From the NCBI GenBank assembly GCA_024516035.1, contig CM044964.1:21678202-21742201 (forward strand): DNA of 64,000 bases, in the 5' to 3' direction. The notes under the pieces are model-generated. The model ran no database searches. It was given only the letters and a program-made list of their open reading frames with translations, and was not told where the DNA came from. Below are positions 56,000 through 64,000 of the stretch, one piece after another. A program made the position numbers and the translations under genes. Numbering within the stretch: position 1 is the stretch's first letter; each line of letters begins with the position of its first letter. This DNA is from Bactericera cockerelli. Taxonomy: Eukaryota > Arthropoda > Insecta > Hemiptera > Triozidae.

Positions 56000-56165
56000 C
56001 ACTAGGACTTTTAAAGTATTCAGTCCCACTATTATTATATATTACGTGGTCAAAATAGCAAATATTAGGAGGATATAACTTGTCATATTTCTCCTGGATG
56101 TCGAACCCGCGACCTCTGGATTACCATATCGAGGCCTCGACCACTGATCTACCGGGCCAGAGTAA
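56000..56165 (-). repeat. tRNA-derived SINE, family A, diverged
   Basis: The right end is the reverse of CCCGGTAGATCAGTGGTCGA, the B-box region is the reverse of GTCGAACCCGCGACC, and the tail is to the left. Confidence 0.6.
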
Positions 56166-56169
56166 CTTA

Positions 56170-56655
56170 TAGTAACGGTGGAATGCGAATACGTAATTTA
56201 TAATGACGCTTGAAGATAAATTGCATAATTCTAATCTTTCTCGGCATATGTTGCAGATAAAATGCATTTTTGATGGACGAAAATGAGAGATCTTTGGACT
56301 TCTATCGTAATCGTATATACGAGTATTATCGTAATCGTATTATCGTAATTCAACTATCGTAACATTCAGTTATTGATGATAAAAATAATAGATAAACAAT
56401 TTATTTATCTCTTCGTATTATTGTTTCTATAAATAGCACGATTCTGTTGCGAAAGATCAAATCTTGTTGAACGTTTATTTATTTTTTTACGAGATTAAAA
56501 AAATCTTTTTTCAAGATTAAATAAAAATCTTTTATTTTTTATGCTTCAAGTGGCGTCTCGTTACTGTAAACATTCACTTACACAGCTTATAGGGTCAACC
56601 GAGGATCAAATGACATCGCATACAGGGTGTATTTACAAATAAATGTATACATGGC
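56170..56655. other. AT-rich spacer
   Basis: It contains TATCGTAATCGTA units at 56300-56355. No gene is recognised. Confidence 0.4.
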
Positions 56656-56659
56656 AATA

Positions 56660-56805
56660 ATAATAATACTCTTCAGTGGAAGGTAACAACCAGGCGAGGT
56701 TAATTCTCAAAGCATTTGCCACCACCTAAATCTCAGAGTCTTATTATTATGTGGTCACAAACTCGAAATAATGAGGTAAAATTCATGCACTGGGTGGGAT
56801 TTAAG
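56660..56805 (-). repeat. tRNA-derived SINE, family C, 5' truncated
   Basis: GAAGGTAACAACCAGGCGAG, AAAGCATTTGCCACCACCTA and CAAACTCGAAATAATGAGG are reversed family C tail and body. The tRNA head is largely gone. Confidence 0.6.
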
Positions 56806-57049
56806 CAAACAAATTTATACCTTTATTTCAGCTTATTTCCCAGATACAATAGAATCTATATCTTTATTTCATTTTACGGTTAAACTGTTCGCTATGTTTT
56901 CAACGACACCCTCTATAAAAATAAAATAAATAAAAAACTCCGGTTGGGAACCACTGAGTACCGGGATGGAAAATTATGCAGGCCAGATCCAATGTGTTTC
57001 AAGGCTTTTAGCCATGCAGATAGCATGGTTTAGCCACAACCTAGCCTAA

Positions 57050-57250
57050 GATATACAGGATCTCTCACTTGCTAGAGTTGTTTGATGTAATGAGCTCAAC
57101 ACATATTTTATTGTTTAAAAAAATTACAGGATCTCTCACTTGCTAGAGTTGTTTGATGTAATGAGCTCAACACATATTTTATTGTTTAAAAAAATTACAG
57201 GATCTCTCACTTGCTAGAGTTGTTTGTAATGAGCATAACACATATTTTAT
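57050..57250 (+). repeat. Tandem repeat, unit about 74 bp, three copies
   Basis: ACAGGATCTCTCACTTGCTA then GAGTTGTTTGATGTAATGAG recurs at about 57056, 57126 and 57197. Confidence 0.85.
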
Positions 57251-57264
57251 TGTTAAAAAAATTC

Positions 57265-57345
57265 TGCGTAACCTGGGATCGAACCCAGGCTCTCTGGACC
57301 TCGGGCAGTAGTCACAATCGTCACGCCATGGAGGCTGATGGCCGT
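57265..57345 (-). repeat. Family E SINE head
   Basis: The reverse of GCCTCCATGGCGTGACGATT and GGTTCGATCCCAGG. The body is absent. Confidence 0.5.
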
Positions 57346-57371
57346 AGCCAAAGATATAAAACATGTAGCAA

Positions 57372-58138
57372 GTATAGTGAAACCTGGATATATGAGAAAG
57401 AGAACTCAATAGCTTGATCGATAAGGCGGCGGACTTGTAACCTGGAGGTCGGTGGTTCAAGGCCCGGATTCAGCGTGGATTTAGTAATGTGAGTTTGAGT
57501 AGTTGTGATATCACAAGAAAGATTAACACAAAAATGATACTATTAAAACTTATTATTATCTCGAGGGACAGGATTTTTTTCTTTTATATTAAAGGGTTAT
57601 TTTCCCTAGAAAAGTGGTGAATTGGATCTGGAAACTGTTCTCTTATAACTATCCATTTTCTTTGAAATCCAGTTCTTGTATATGCAGGTTTCTTTTAAAT
57701 GCAGTTCTCTTATATCGAGTTTTTTTTTAATCCCGATTTATATCCGGCTTTCATTTATATCAAGGTTTCTCTTAATTCCAGTTCTCTTATATCCAGGTTT
57801 CTTTTAAATCCAATTCACTTATATTAAGGTTTCTTTTAAATCCAATTCACTTACCTATATGTATATCCTGGTTTCTTTTAAATGCAGTTCACTTATATCC
57901 ATGTTTCTTTTAAATCCAGTTCTATTATATCAAGGTTTCTTTTAAATCCAGATCTCTTATATCCAGGTTTCTTTTAAATCCAGATCTCTTATATCCAGGT
58001 TTCTTTTAAATCCAGATATCTTTTATCCAGGTTTCTTTTAAATCCAGATCTCTTATATCCAGGTTACTTTTAAATCCAGTTCTCTTATATCCAGGTTTCT
58101 GTTAAATCCAGATCTCTTATATCCGGGTTCGACTGCAT
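57372..58138. mobile_element. Tigger-like MITE with an internal 32-bp satellite
   Basis: The left end GTGAAACCTGGATATATGAG pairs with the right end CTCTTATATCCGGGTTCGAC. The interior (57620-58130) is a tandem array of TATATCCAGGTTTCTTTTAA plus ATCCAGTTCTCT, i.e. the terminal repeat multiplied about 14 times. A family B SINE (57407-57535) sits just inside the left end. There is no transposase. The TA flank is not clear on both sides. Confidence 0.65.
57407..57535 (+). repeat. tRNA-derived SINE, family B, inside the MITE
   Basis: CTCAATAGCTTGATCGATAA, GACTTGTAACCTGGAGGTCG and AGTTTGAGTAGTTGTGATAT. Confidence 0.7.
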
Positions 58139-58139
58139 A

Positions 58140-58540
58140 ACTTTAGAAACAACTGCTACCTAAAACTAGAACTTGGGTGAACATCTGACATGCTCTGTGA
58201 AGCACAACATCAACACAAAGTGTTTGTGAACCGTTTTATTTATTTTCCTACTTCCCTTAATGAAATTATGGTTCGTCTTTTTGGAAAACAAGATAGGTAG
58301 GTATGTTGTTTTTCTTGCAGCTATTTGCTCGCAAGTCTCTTCCTGCTGTGGTAAGGTGTTGTTTTTTTTATTATTATTTAAATTGGTATAGTTTGGACAT
58401 GTACCCTTGGATTTTTTATTTTTCAAAGACTCTTTCAGGGGTCGAGTGATTTGGGGTGTCCAACTTTGGTGGGACACCCTGTATGTATATGTTTTATGTA
58501 ACAACCATAAAAAAACATGGGCTATGTCCGTTAATTTGTA
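58140..58540. other. Spacer with an uncharacterised open frame
   Basis: A 112-aa minus frame (58166-58504) is not low complexity, but it has no domain or splice context I recognise and ends in ACACCCTGTATG, a word typical of transposon ends. It is not called as a gene. Confidence 0.35.
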
Positions 58541-58544
58541 ATAA

Positions 58545-58735
58545 AAAAAAATTAAATGTTAGTTTTGCCCCGTAACTGCTTTCGCATTACTTCAGGGCAC
58601 TTCACCTTCACACCCATGCCATTCCGGAAACGGAAAAACTCGGTCACAATTTTCCGCTCTGGCCGTGATTCGAACCCGTAACCTCTGGGTCAGTAACCAA
58701 TGCTCTTAACCACTGAGCCACGGAGGTCGGCAAGA
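58545..58735 (-). repeat. tRNA-derived SINE, family F
   Basis: The right end is the reverse of GCCGACCTCCGTGGCTCAGT, with the reverse of GGGTTCGAATCACGGCC and TGCCCTGAAGTAATGCGAA. Confidence 0.7.
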
Positions 58736-58782
58736 TGTCTAGAAAGAGTGAGTTTATAATGATGGCATGTTGAGTATACACC

Positions 58783-58935
58783 AGTTCCGACCTCAGTAGA
58801 GTGATCGATAGAGCGGTGGAATTGTAACTTGGATGTCGGGGGTTCAAGTCCCGGTTTCAGCGTGGATTTAGAAAAGCGAGTTTGAGTAGTTGTGATATGA
58901 CTATGACGAAAGTGATTAACACAAATATGATTGAT
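58783..58935 (+). repeat. tRNA-derived SINE, family B
   Basis: TCCGACCTCAGTAGAGTGAT, GTTCAAGTCCCGGTTTCAGC, and the tail AACACAAATATGAT. Confidence 0.7.
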
Positions 58936-58964
58936 AACTTGACATTTTTAAACCAGTGCTCGTT

Positions 58965-59130
58965 CTGTCGCTGAAGTTCAGCAACGTTCAACGACGCTAG
59001 GACTTATTATGTGACCATTCGAATTCGAACCCTCGTGATGCTGGCTATTCCAGGCCCTACTCAGGCTGGGTGACGTTAATTAGAGTAGCTGAATTGTGAG
59101 TTTCCAGCGAATGGAGCGTAAAACCCCCGT
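58965..59130 (+). repeat. 5S-derived SINE, degraded head
   Basis: GCTGAAGTTCAGCAACGTTC is the worn 5S region. Body: CCTCGTGATGCTGGCTATTC, CTCAGGCTGGGTGACGTTAA and AGCGAATGGAGCGTAAAACC. Confidence 0.6.
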
Positions 59131-59423
59131 TGTATCTGAAAAGTAACACCTGAAAAACCTTCTTTTTTCATAATTCTGCAAGGTCAAAAATATTTTTAAA
59201 AAAATCTGCGTTACCTATTTTTATGACAAAATTTGACAAGAAAAAATAATGACAAAAATTTGGCCACCCAAACGTGGTGCTTTTGTTTATCTCCTTTTCG
59301 TTTTTTTCTGGATTTACTGGTTCACCCTGAAATAATCTCTTAGGCCAACCAAAAAGTATCACCCAGTATATCTATCTATCTTCTAGTATATTAAAGTGGT
59401 GGTTTTTAAACTTTATAGTTACA

Positions 59424-61614
59424 TATACAGTATGTTTCAGAAAAGGTGGCCACCCCCTCGTAACTTTTGAACGCGACGGAATTTTTCAATTCTGTAAAGT
59501 CCTAGGTACAGGAAGTGCCCTATGGCCCATCCTGCGGTCATATTTATTTTTGGCCCCGTTCGGCCCTTCCGGCTTTTAGGCCATATTTTTTCATTTTTCT
59601 CACGAATTTTAAATGGAATGCTATATTTTTTATTCCTGTTAATTAAAGTCCAAGTTAGGCTGAGTATAATGAGCTTTTAAAATTTTCAAAAACCTTATCA
59701 GGGGCGGAGCTAGTAGGGTGCAAGTTTCAAAATTGTTACACCCTGTATTTCAGCGTTAGTTAGATTTTTTAGTACTTTTTTTATGTTCATAGGTTCAAAA
59801 TATTGTTTTATACCATATGAAATCAAAAAAATATTCTTGTTTACTTGTAATCAGGGTCATAGTAAGGTTTTTGTAAAAGTACTTTTTTTCTCACGTCAAT
59901 TTTTCCGTAAATTAATGGTGTTCTCAAAATTGGCATTTTTAGAGGTGAAAGTCTGCAGTGACATATGTTTTTTATGCTTGAAATCGAAAGAAAACTTAAC
60001 GGAAAAGCGATTAAGATCATAAAAAAAGCCATTTGACCTGCTAGTTTTTTCACGACAGTGTCCGGTAAAGTGGGTGAATTTCGTATTGGATTTTTTTTTT
60101 GTTGAGGAAACACAATTGGCATAGAAAATAAATAATACCTAATAAGGGAATAATACTTCAATTAACATAACTAAATGCGAAATTAAATGAAGATTATTTC
60201 TTCTAAATCAGTTCCGGATATTTTTTTTTTTCTCTCTCTTTGTCTCTCTCTCTCTTTCTCTCTCTCTCTCTTCTCCTCTTTAAAATAATTGAATTGGTTT
60301 AATTTTCACCCTCAAGAGTTTGTTACTTGACCTGGTATTTTTTTCTCTTAAATTTCGAGATAATTAGATTTTTATTTAGAGACATGGTATTCATTACTAG
60401 TAACACCAGTATGATTTTTTTTTTTTAATTTGGGTTTAATATCGCGTTTCAACTGCATGGTTATATCATAATGGGGGTGTTACATTCCATTCGCAAGAAA
60501 CTCACCAACCTCCTAAACACATTTATCTCACCCAGCCTGGGTTAGGCCGGAATGCCAGCATCACGAAGTCTTCTCCTCGCTGGACGTTGCTTAACTTCGG
60601 TGATCCTACAAGAATCGTTGCATTCAAAGCGCCATCGGACTGACTCCAGTATTATTGACAATGTGTTTTCTACAGATTTTACCAACTTACCAACTAAAAT
60701 TGTCTCAAGAGGGGACCCCTAGGCCGACTTTAGAAGCAGCATTATCCGATAATTATTTTTGATACAAGTTGAACTTTGAAAAGTGAAATAAAGAGAGAGA
60801 AAAAAAAAAAAAAAAATATCCGGCACTGATTTAGAAGAAATAATTTTCATTTAATTTCGCATTTAGTTATGTTTATTGAAGTATTATTCCCTTATTAGAT
60901 ATTATTTATTTTCTATGCCAATCGTGTTTCCTCAACAACAAAAAAAATCCAATACGAAATTCACCCACTTTACCGGACACTGTCGTGAAAAAACTAGCAG
61001 GTTAAATGGCTTTTTTTATGATCTTAATCGCTTCTGCGTTAAGTTTTCTTTCGATTTCAAGCATAAAAAACATATGTCACTGCAGACTTTCACCTCTAAA
61101 AATGCCAATTTCGAGAACACCATTAATTTACGGAAAAATTGACGTGAGAAAAAAAGTACTTTTACAAAAACCTTACTATGACCCTGATTACAAGTAAACA
61201 AGAATATTTTTTTGATTTCATATGGTGTAAAACAGTATTTTGAACCTATGAACATAAAAAAAGTACTAAAAAATCTAACTAACGCTGAAATACAGGGTGT
61301 AACAATTTTGAAACTTGCACCCTACTAGCTCCGCCCCTGATAAGGTTTTTGAAAATTTTAAAAGCTCATTATACTCAGCCTAACTTGGACTTTAATTAAC
61401 AGGAATAAAAAATATAGCATTCCATTTAAAATTCGCGAGAAAAATGAAAAAATATGGGCTAAAAGCCGGAAGGGCCGACCGGGGCCAAAAATAAGTATGA
61501 CCACAGGATGAGCCATAGGGCACTTCCTATACCTAGGACTTTACAGAATTGAAAAATTCCGTCGCGTTCAAAAGTTACGAGGGGGTGGCCACCTTTTCTG
61601 AAACATACTGTATA
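59424..61614. mobile_element. Fold-back element X1, 2.19 kb
   Basis: The left end TATACAGTATGTTTCAGAAA has its exact reverse complement at the right end. Arms of about 0.8 kb (59424 to about 60235 and about 60800 to 61614) pair throughout, with minor differences. The loop (about 60235-60800) holds a reversed 5S-derived SINE and poly-T/CT tracts. 79-106-aa frames recur in each arm but change with small indels and have no known motif. There is no transposase. Confidence 0.85.
60468..60655 (-). repeat. 5S rRNA-derived SINE in the X1 loop
   Basis: It is read on the minus strand. The head is at the right (reverse of GATTCTTGTAGGATCACCGA then AGTTAAGC), then the reverse of TTCGTGATGCTGGCATTCCG and of CCCAGGCTGGGTGAGAT. 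It is the same SINE as at 63330-63525, in opposite orientation. Confidence 0.75.
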
Positions 61615-61635
61615 CAGTATGGAACATACTGTATA

Positions 61636-62522
61636 CAGGGTGAGCATAAAGTCTCACCCCACCCCCTGTATCTCGAGAATGGCTAAAAATACAAGAAAAC
61701 GCAAGAACCCGTATTCTTTCATTTTTAGGGGGATTGATTTTCAGCCAAAATAAAATTTGCCTACACGGCCCCAGTCAGGTTGGGCATGGTCCAACTTTAA
61801 AATCTTAAATAGAATAGTATGTCTTGTGGCATATTGTTTTAAAGGTCTCATAGAGAGAAGTTCATTACAACAAATTTCAGTGAGCTAAAACTTACCGTTC
61901 TTGAGATACAGGGTCGAAGGTCCTGCGTAATATCCATATATTTTAACCTATACCTCGTTAACCGTAAATTATAGAAAAATGAAATTTGTTGATAATAACT
62001 CCTTATGACAAGCCCTTTCGAAAAAATTATAACTCGACATACTCTGTTGATATTAGTTTCTGGTCGGTTTCGTCAGCCACCCGGACGAAAAGTCCGAAAA
62101 AAATTAACGAAAAAACAAATCAAGTTTTAACTTGTTCGAAAGTTCTTGCCATAAGGAGTTATTATTAACAAGAAAAATTTTCTCCATAATTTACGGTCAA
62201 CGAGTTATTGGTCAAAATATATGGATATTACGCAGGACGTCCGACCCTGTATCTCGAGAACGGTAAGTTATAGCTCACTGAAATTTGTTGTAATGAACTT
62301 CTCTCTATGAGACCTTTAAAACAATATGCCACAAGACATACTATTCTATTTAAGATTTTAAAGTTGGACCATGCCCAGCCTGACTGGGGCCGTGTAGGCA
62401 AATTTTATTTTGGCTGAAAATTAATCCCCCTAAAAATGAAAGAATACGGGTTCTTGCGTTTTCTTGTATTTTCAGCCATTCTCGAGATACGGGGGGTGGG
62501 GTGAGACTTTATGCTCACCCTG
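61636..62522. mobile_element. Palindromic MITE Y, 887 bp, flanked by TATA
   Basis: CAGGGTGAGCATAAAGTCTC at the left pairs with GAGACTTTATGCTCACCCTG at the right, and the two halves are complementary almost to the centre near 62080. TATA flanks both ends (61632-61635 and 62523-62526); a TA duplication is equally possible. There is no open transposase frame. It lies between the end of X1 and a truncated X2. Confidence 0.8.
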
Positions 62523-62526
62523 TATA

Positions 62527-64000
62527 AATGGAATGCTATATGTTTTATTCCTGTTAATTAAAGTCCAAGTTAGGCTGAGTATAATGAGCTTTTCAATTTT
62601 TCAAAAACCTTATCAGGGGCGGAGCTAGTAGGGTGCAAGTTTCAAAATTGTTACACCCTGTATTTCAGCGTTAGTTAGATTTTTTAGTACTTTTTTTATG
62701 TTCATAGGTTCAAAATATTGTTTTACACCATATGAAATCAAAAAAATATTCTTGTTTACTTCTAATCAGGGTCATAGTAAGGTTTTTGTAAAAGTACTTT
62801 TTTTCTCACGTCAATTTTTCCGTAAATTAATGGTGTTCTCGAAATTGGCATTTTTAGAGGTGAAAGTCTGCAGTGACATATGTTTTTTATGCTTGCAATC
62901 GAAAGAAAACTTAACGGAGAAGCGATTAAAATCATAAAAAAAGCCATTTAACCTGCTAGTTTTTTCACGACAGTGTCCGGTAAAGTGGGTGAATTTCGTA
63001 TTGGATTTTTTTTTTTTTTGTTGAGGAAACACAATTGGCATAGAAAATAAATAATATCTAATAAGGGAATATTACTTCAATAAACATAACTAAATGCGAA
63101 ATTAAATGAAAATTATTTCTTCTAAATCAGTGCCGGATATTTTTTTTTTTTTCTCTCTCTCTTTTTTTTCACTTTTCAAAGTTCAAGTTGTATCAAAAAT
63201 AATTTTCGGATAATGCTGCTTCTAAAGTCGGCCTAGGGGTCCCCTCTTCAGACAATTTTAGTTGGTAAGTTGGTAAAATCTGTAGAAAACACATTGTCAA
63301 TAATTCTGGAGTCAGTCCGATGGCGCTTTGAATGCAACGATTCTTGTAGGATCACCGAAGTTAAGCAAAGTCCAGCGAGGAGAAGACTTCGTGATGCTGG
63401 CATTCCGGCCTAACCCAGGCTGGGTGAGATATATGTGTTTAGGAGGTTGGTGAGTTTCTTGCGAATGGAATGTAACACCCCCGTTATGATATGACCATGC
63501 AGTTGAAACGCGATATTAAACCCAAATTAAAAAAAAAAATCATACTGGTGTTGCTAGTAATGAATAACAGGTCTCTAAATAAAAATCTAATTATCTCGAA
63601 ATTTAAGAGAAAAAAATACCAGGTCAAGTACCAAACTCTTGAGGGTGAAAATTAAACCAGTTCAATTATTTTAAAGAGGCGAAGAGAGAGAGAGAGAGAG
63701 AGAGAGAAAAAAAATTTATCCGGCACTGATTTAGAAGAAATAATCTTCATTTAATTTCGCATTTAGTTATGTTAATTGAAGTATTATTCCCTTATTAGGT
63801 ATTATTTATTTTCTATGCCAATTGTGTTTCCTCAAAAAAAAAAAAAAAAAAAATCCAATACGAAATTCACCCACTTTACCGGACACTGTCGTGAAAAAAC
63901 TAGCAGGTTAAATGGCTTTTTTTATGATTTTAATCGCTTCTCCGTTAAGTTTTCTTTCGATTGCAAGCATAAAAAACATATGTCACTGCAGACTTTCACC
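62527..64000. mobile_element. Fold-back element X2, left-truncated, runs off the window
   Basis: Sequence from AATGGAATGCTATATG on matches X1 from about 59613. The left arm goes to about 63135, the loop spans about 63140-63715, and the right arm from about 63717 continues past 64000. The first about 190 bp of the arm are missing where Y abuts. The loop is inverted relative to that of X1. Confidence 0.8.
63330..63525 (+). repeat. 5S rRNA-derived SINE in the X2 loop
   Basis: The head CGATTCTTGTAGGATCACCG then AAGTTAAGCAAAGTCCAGCG matches the internal control region of 5S rRNA (GATCACCGAAGTTAAGCA). The body carries TTCGTGATGCTGGCATTCCG, CCCAGGCTGGGTGAG and GCGAATGGAATGTAACACCC, and the end ATTAAACCCAAATT then poly-A. 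It is the best copy of the family in the window. Confidence 0.8.

Noticed and set aside
59783..63041. Recurrent 60-106 aa frames in the fold-back arms as a transposase or small gene
   Set aside because: They shift frame between copies through small indels, have no catalytic motif, and occur on both strands of the same arm.

Overview
This is a gene-poor, repeat-choked piece of an animal nuclear genome, most likely from an arthropod; a crustacean is plausible but unproven. Pointers are the spliced exons of a calcium/calmodulin-dependent protein kinase I gene with arthropod-like sequence, several tRNA- and 5S-derived SINE families, a complete non-LTR retrotransposon, a Maverick/Polinton-type integrating element, and kilobases of GA/CT tracts and minisatellites. 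Most long open frames here are low-complexity readings of GA/CT repeats and were not annotated as genes.

Layout: 1-1.3 kb is a diverged tandem duplication. 2.7-9.4 kb is dominated by purine-rich tracts on the + strand, followed by a 56-bp pyrimidine-rich minisatellite (9.5-10.3 kb). 10.4-16.6 kb holds SINE pieces, pyrimidine tracts and a pogo/Tigger-like MITE nested in another repeat. 16.85-18.7 kb is an array of 35/41-bp units. 18.9-24.1 kb is SINEs plus a 0.6-kb CT tract. 24.16-29.46 kb is a full-length LINE with intact ORF1 and ORF2 and a 14-bp target-site duplication. 30-34.2 kb is SINEs and GA/CT tracts. 35.3-39.5 kb carries the last two coding exons of CaMKI on the minus strand, with tandem arrays and partial exon copies around them. 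39.77-49.33 kb is a 9.56-kb near-perfect palindrome. 49.3-59.4 kb is SINEs and a second MITE. 59.4-64 kb is a cluster of fold-back elements.

The most striking object is the palindrome. It is bounded by a 6-bp target duplication (AGCAGG), starts with AG and ends with CT, and has two about 4.77-kb arms around a 17-nt loop. Each arm carries a divergently transcribed membrane protein gene, then three tightly packed genes (a small repeat protein, a coiled-coil protein, and a DDE integrase with a C-terminal chromodomain), and then a gene cut off at the palindrome axis. The target duplication and termini fit Maverick/Polinton integration. No PolB, ATPase, protease or capsid gene was recognised. The simplest reading is a half-element duplicated head to head, like the snap-back defective genomes of linear protein-primed replicons, which was then integrated as a complete unit. 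It lies in a 43-bp minisatellite that itself resembles a fragment of a CaMKI exon, probably inside a large CaMKI intron.
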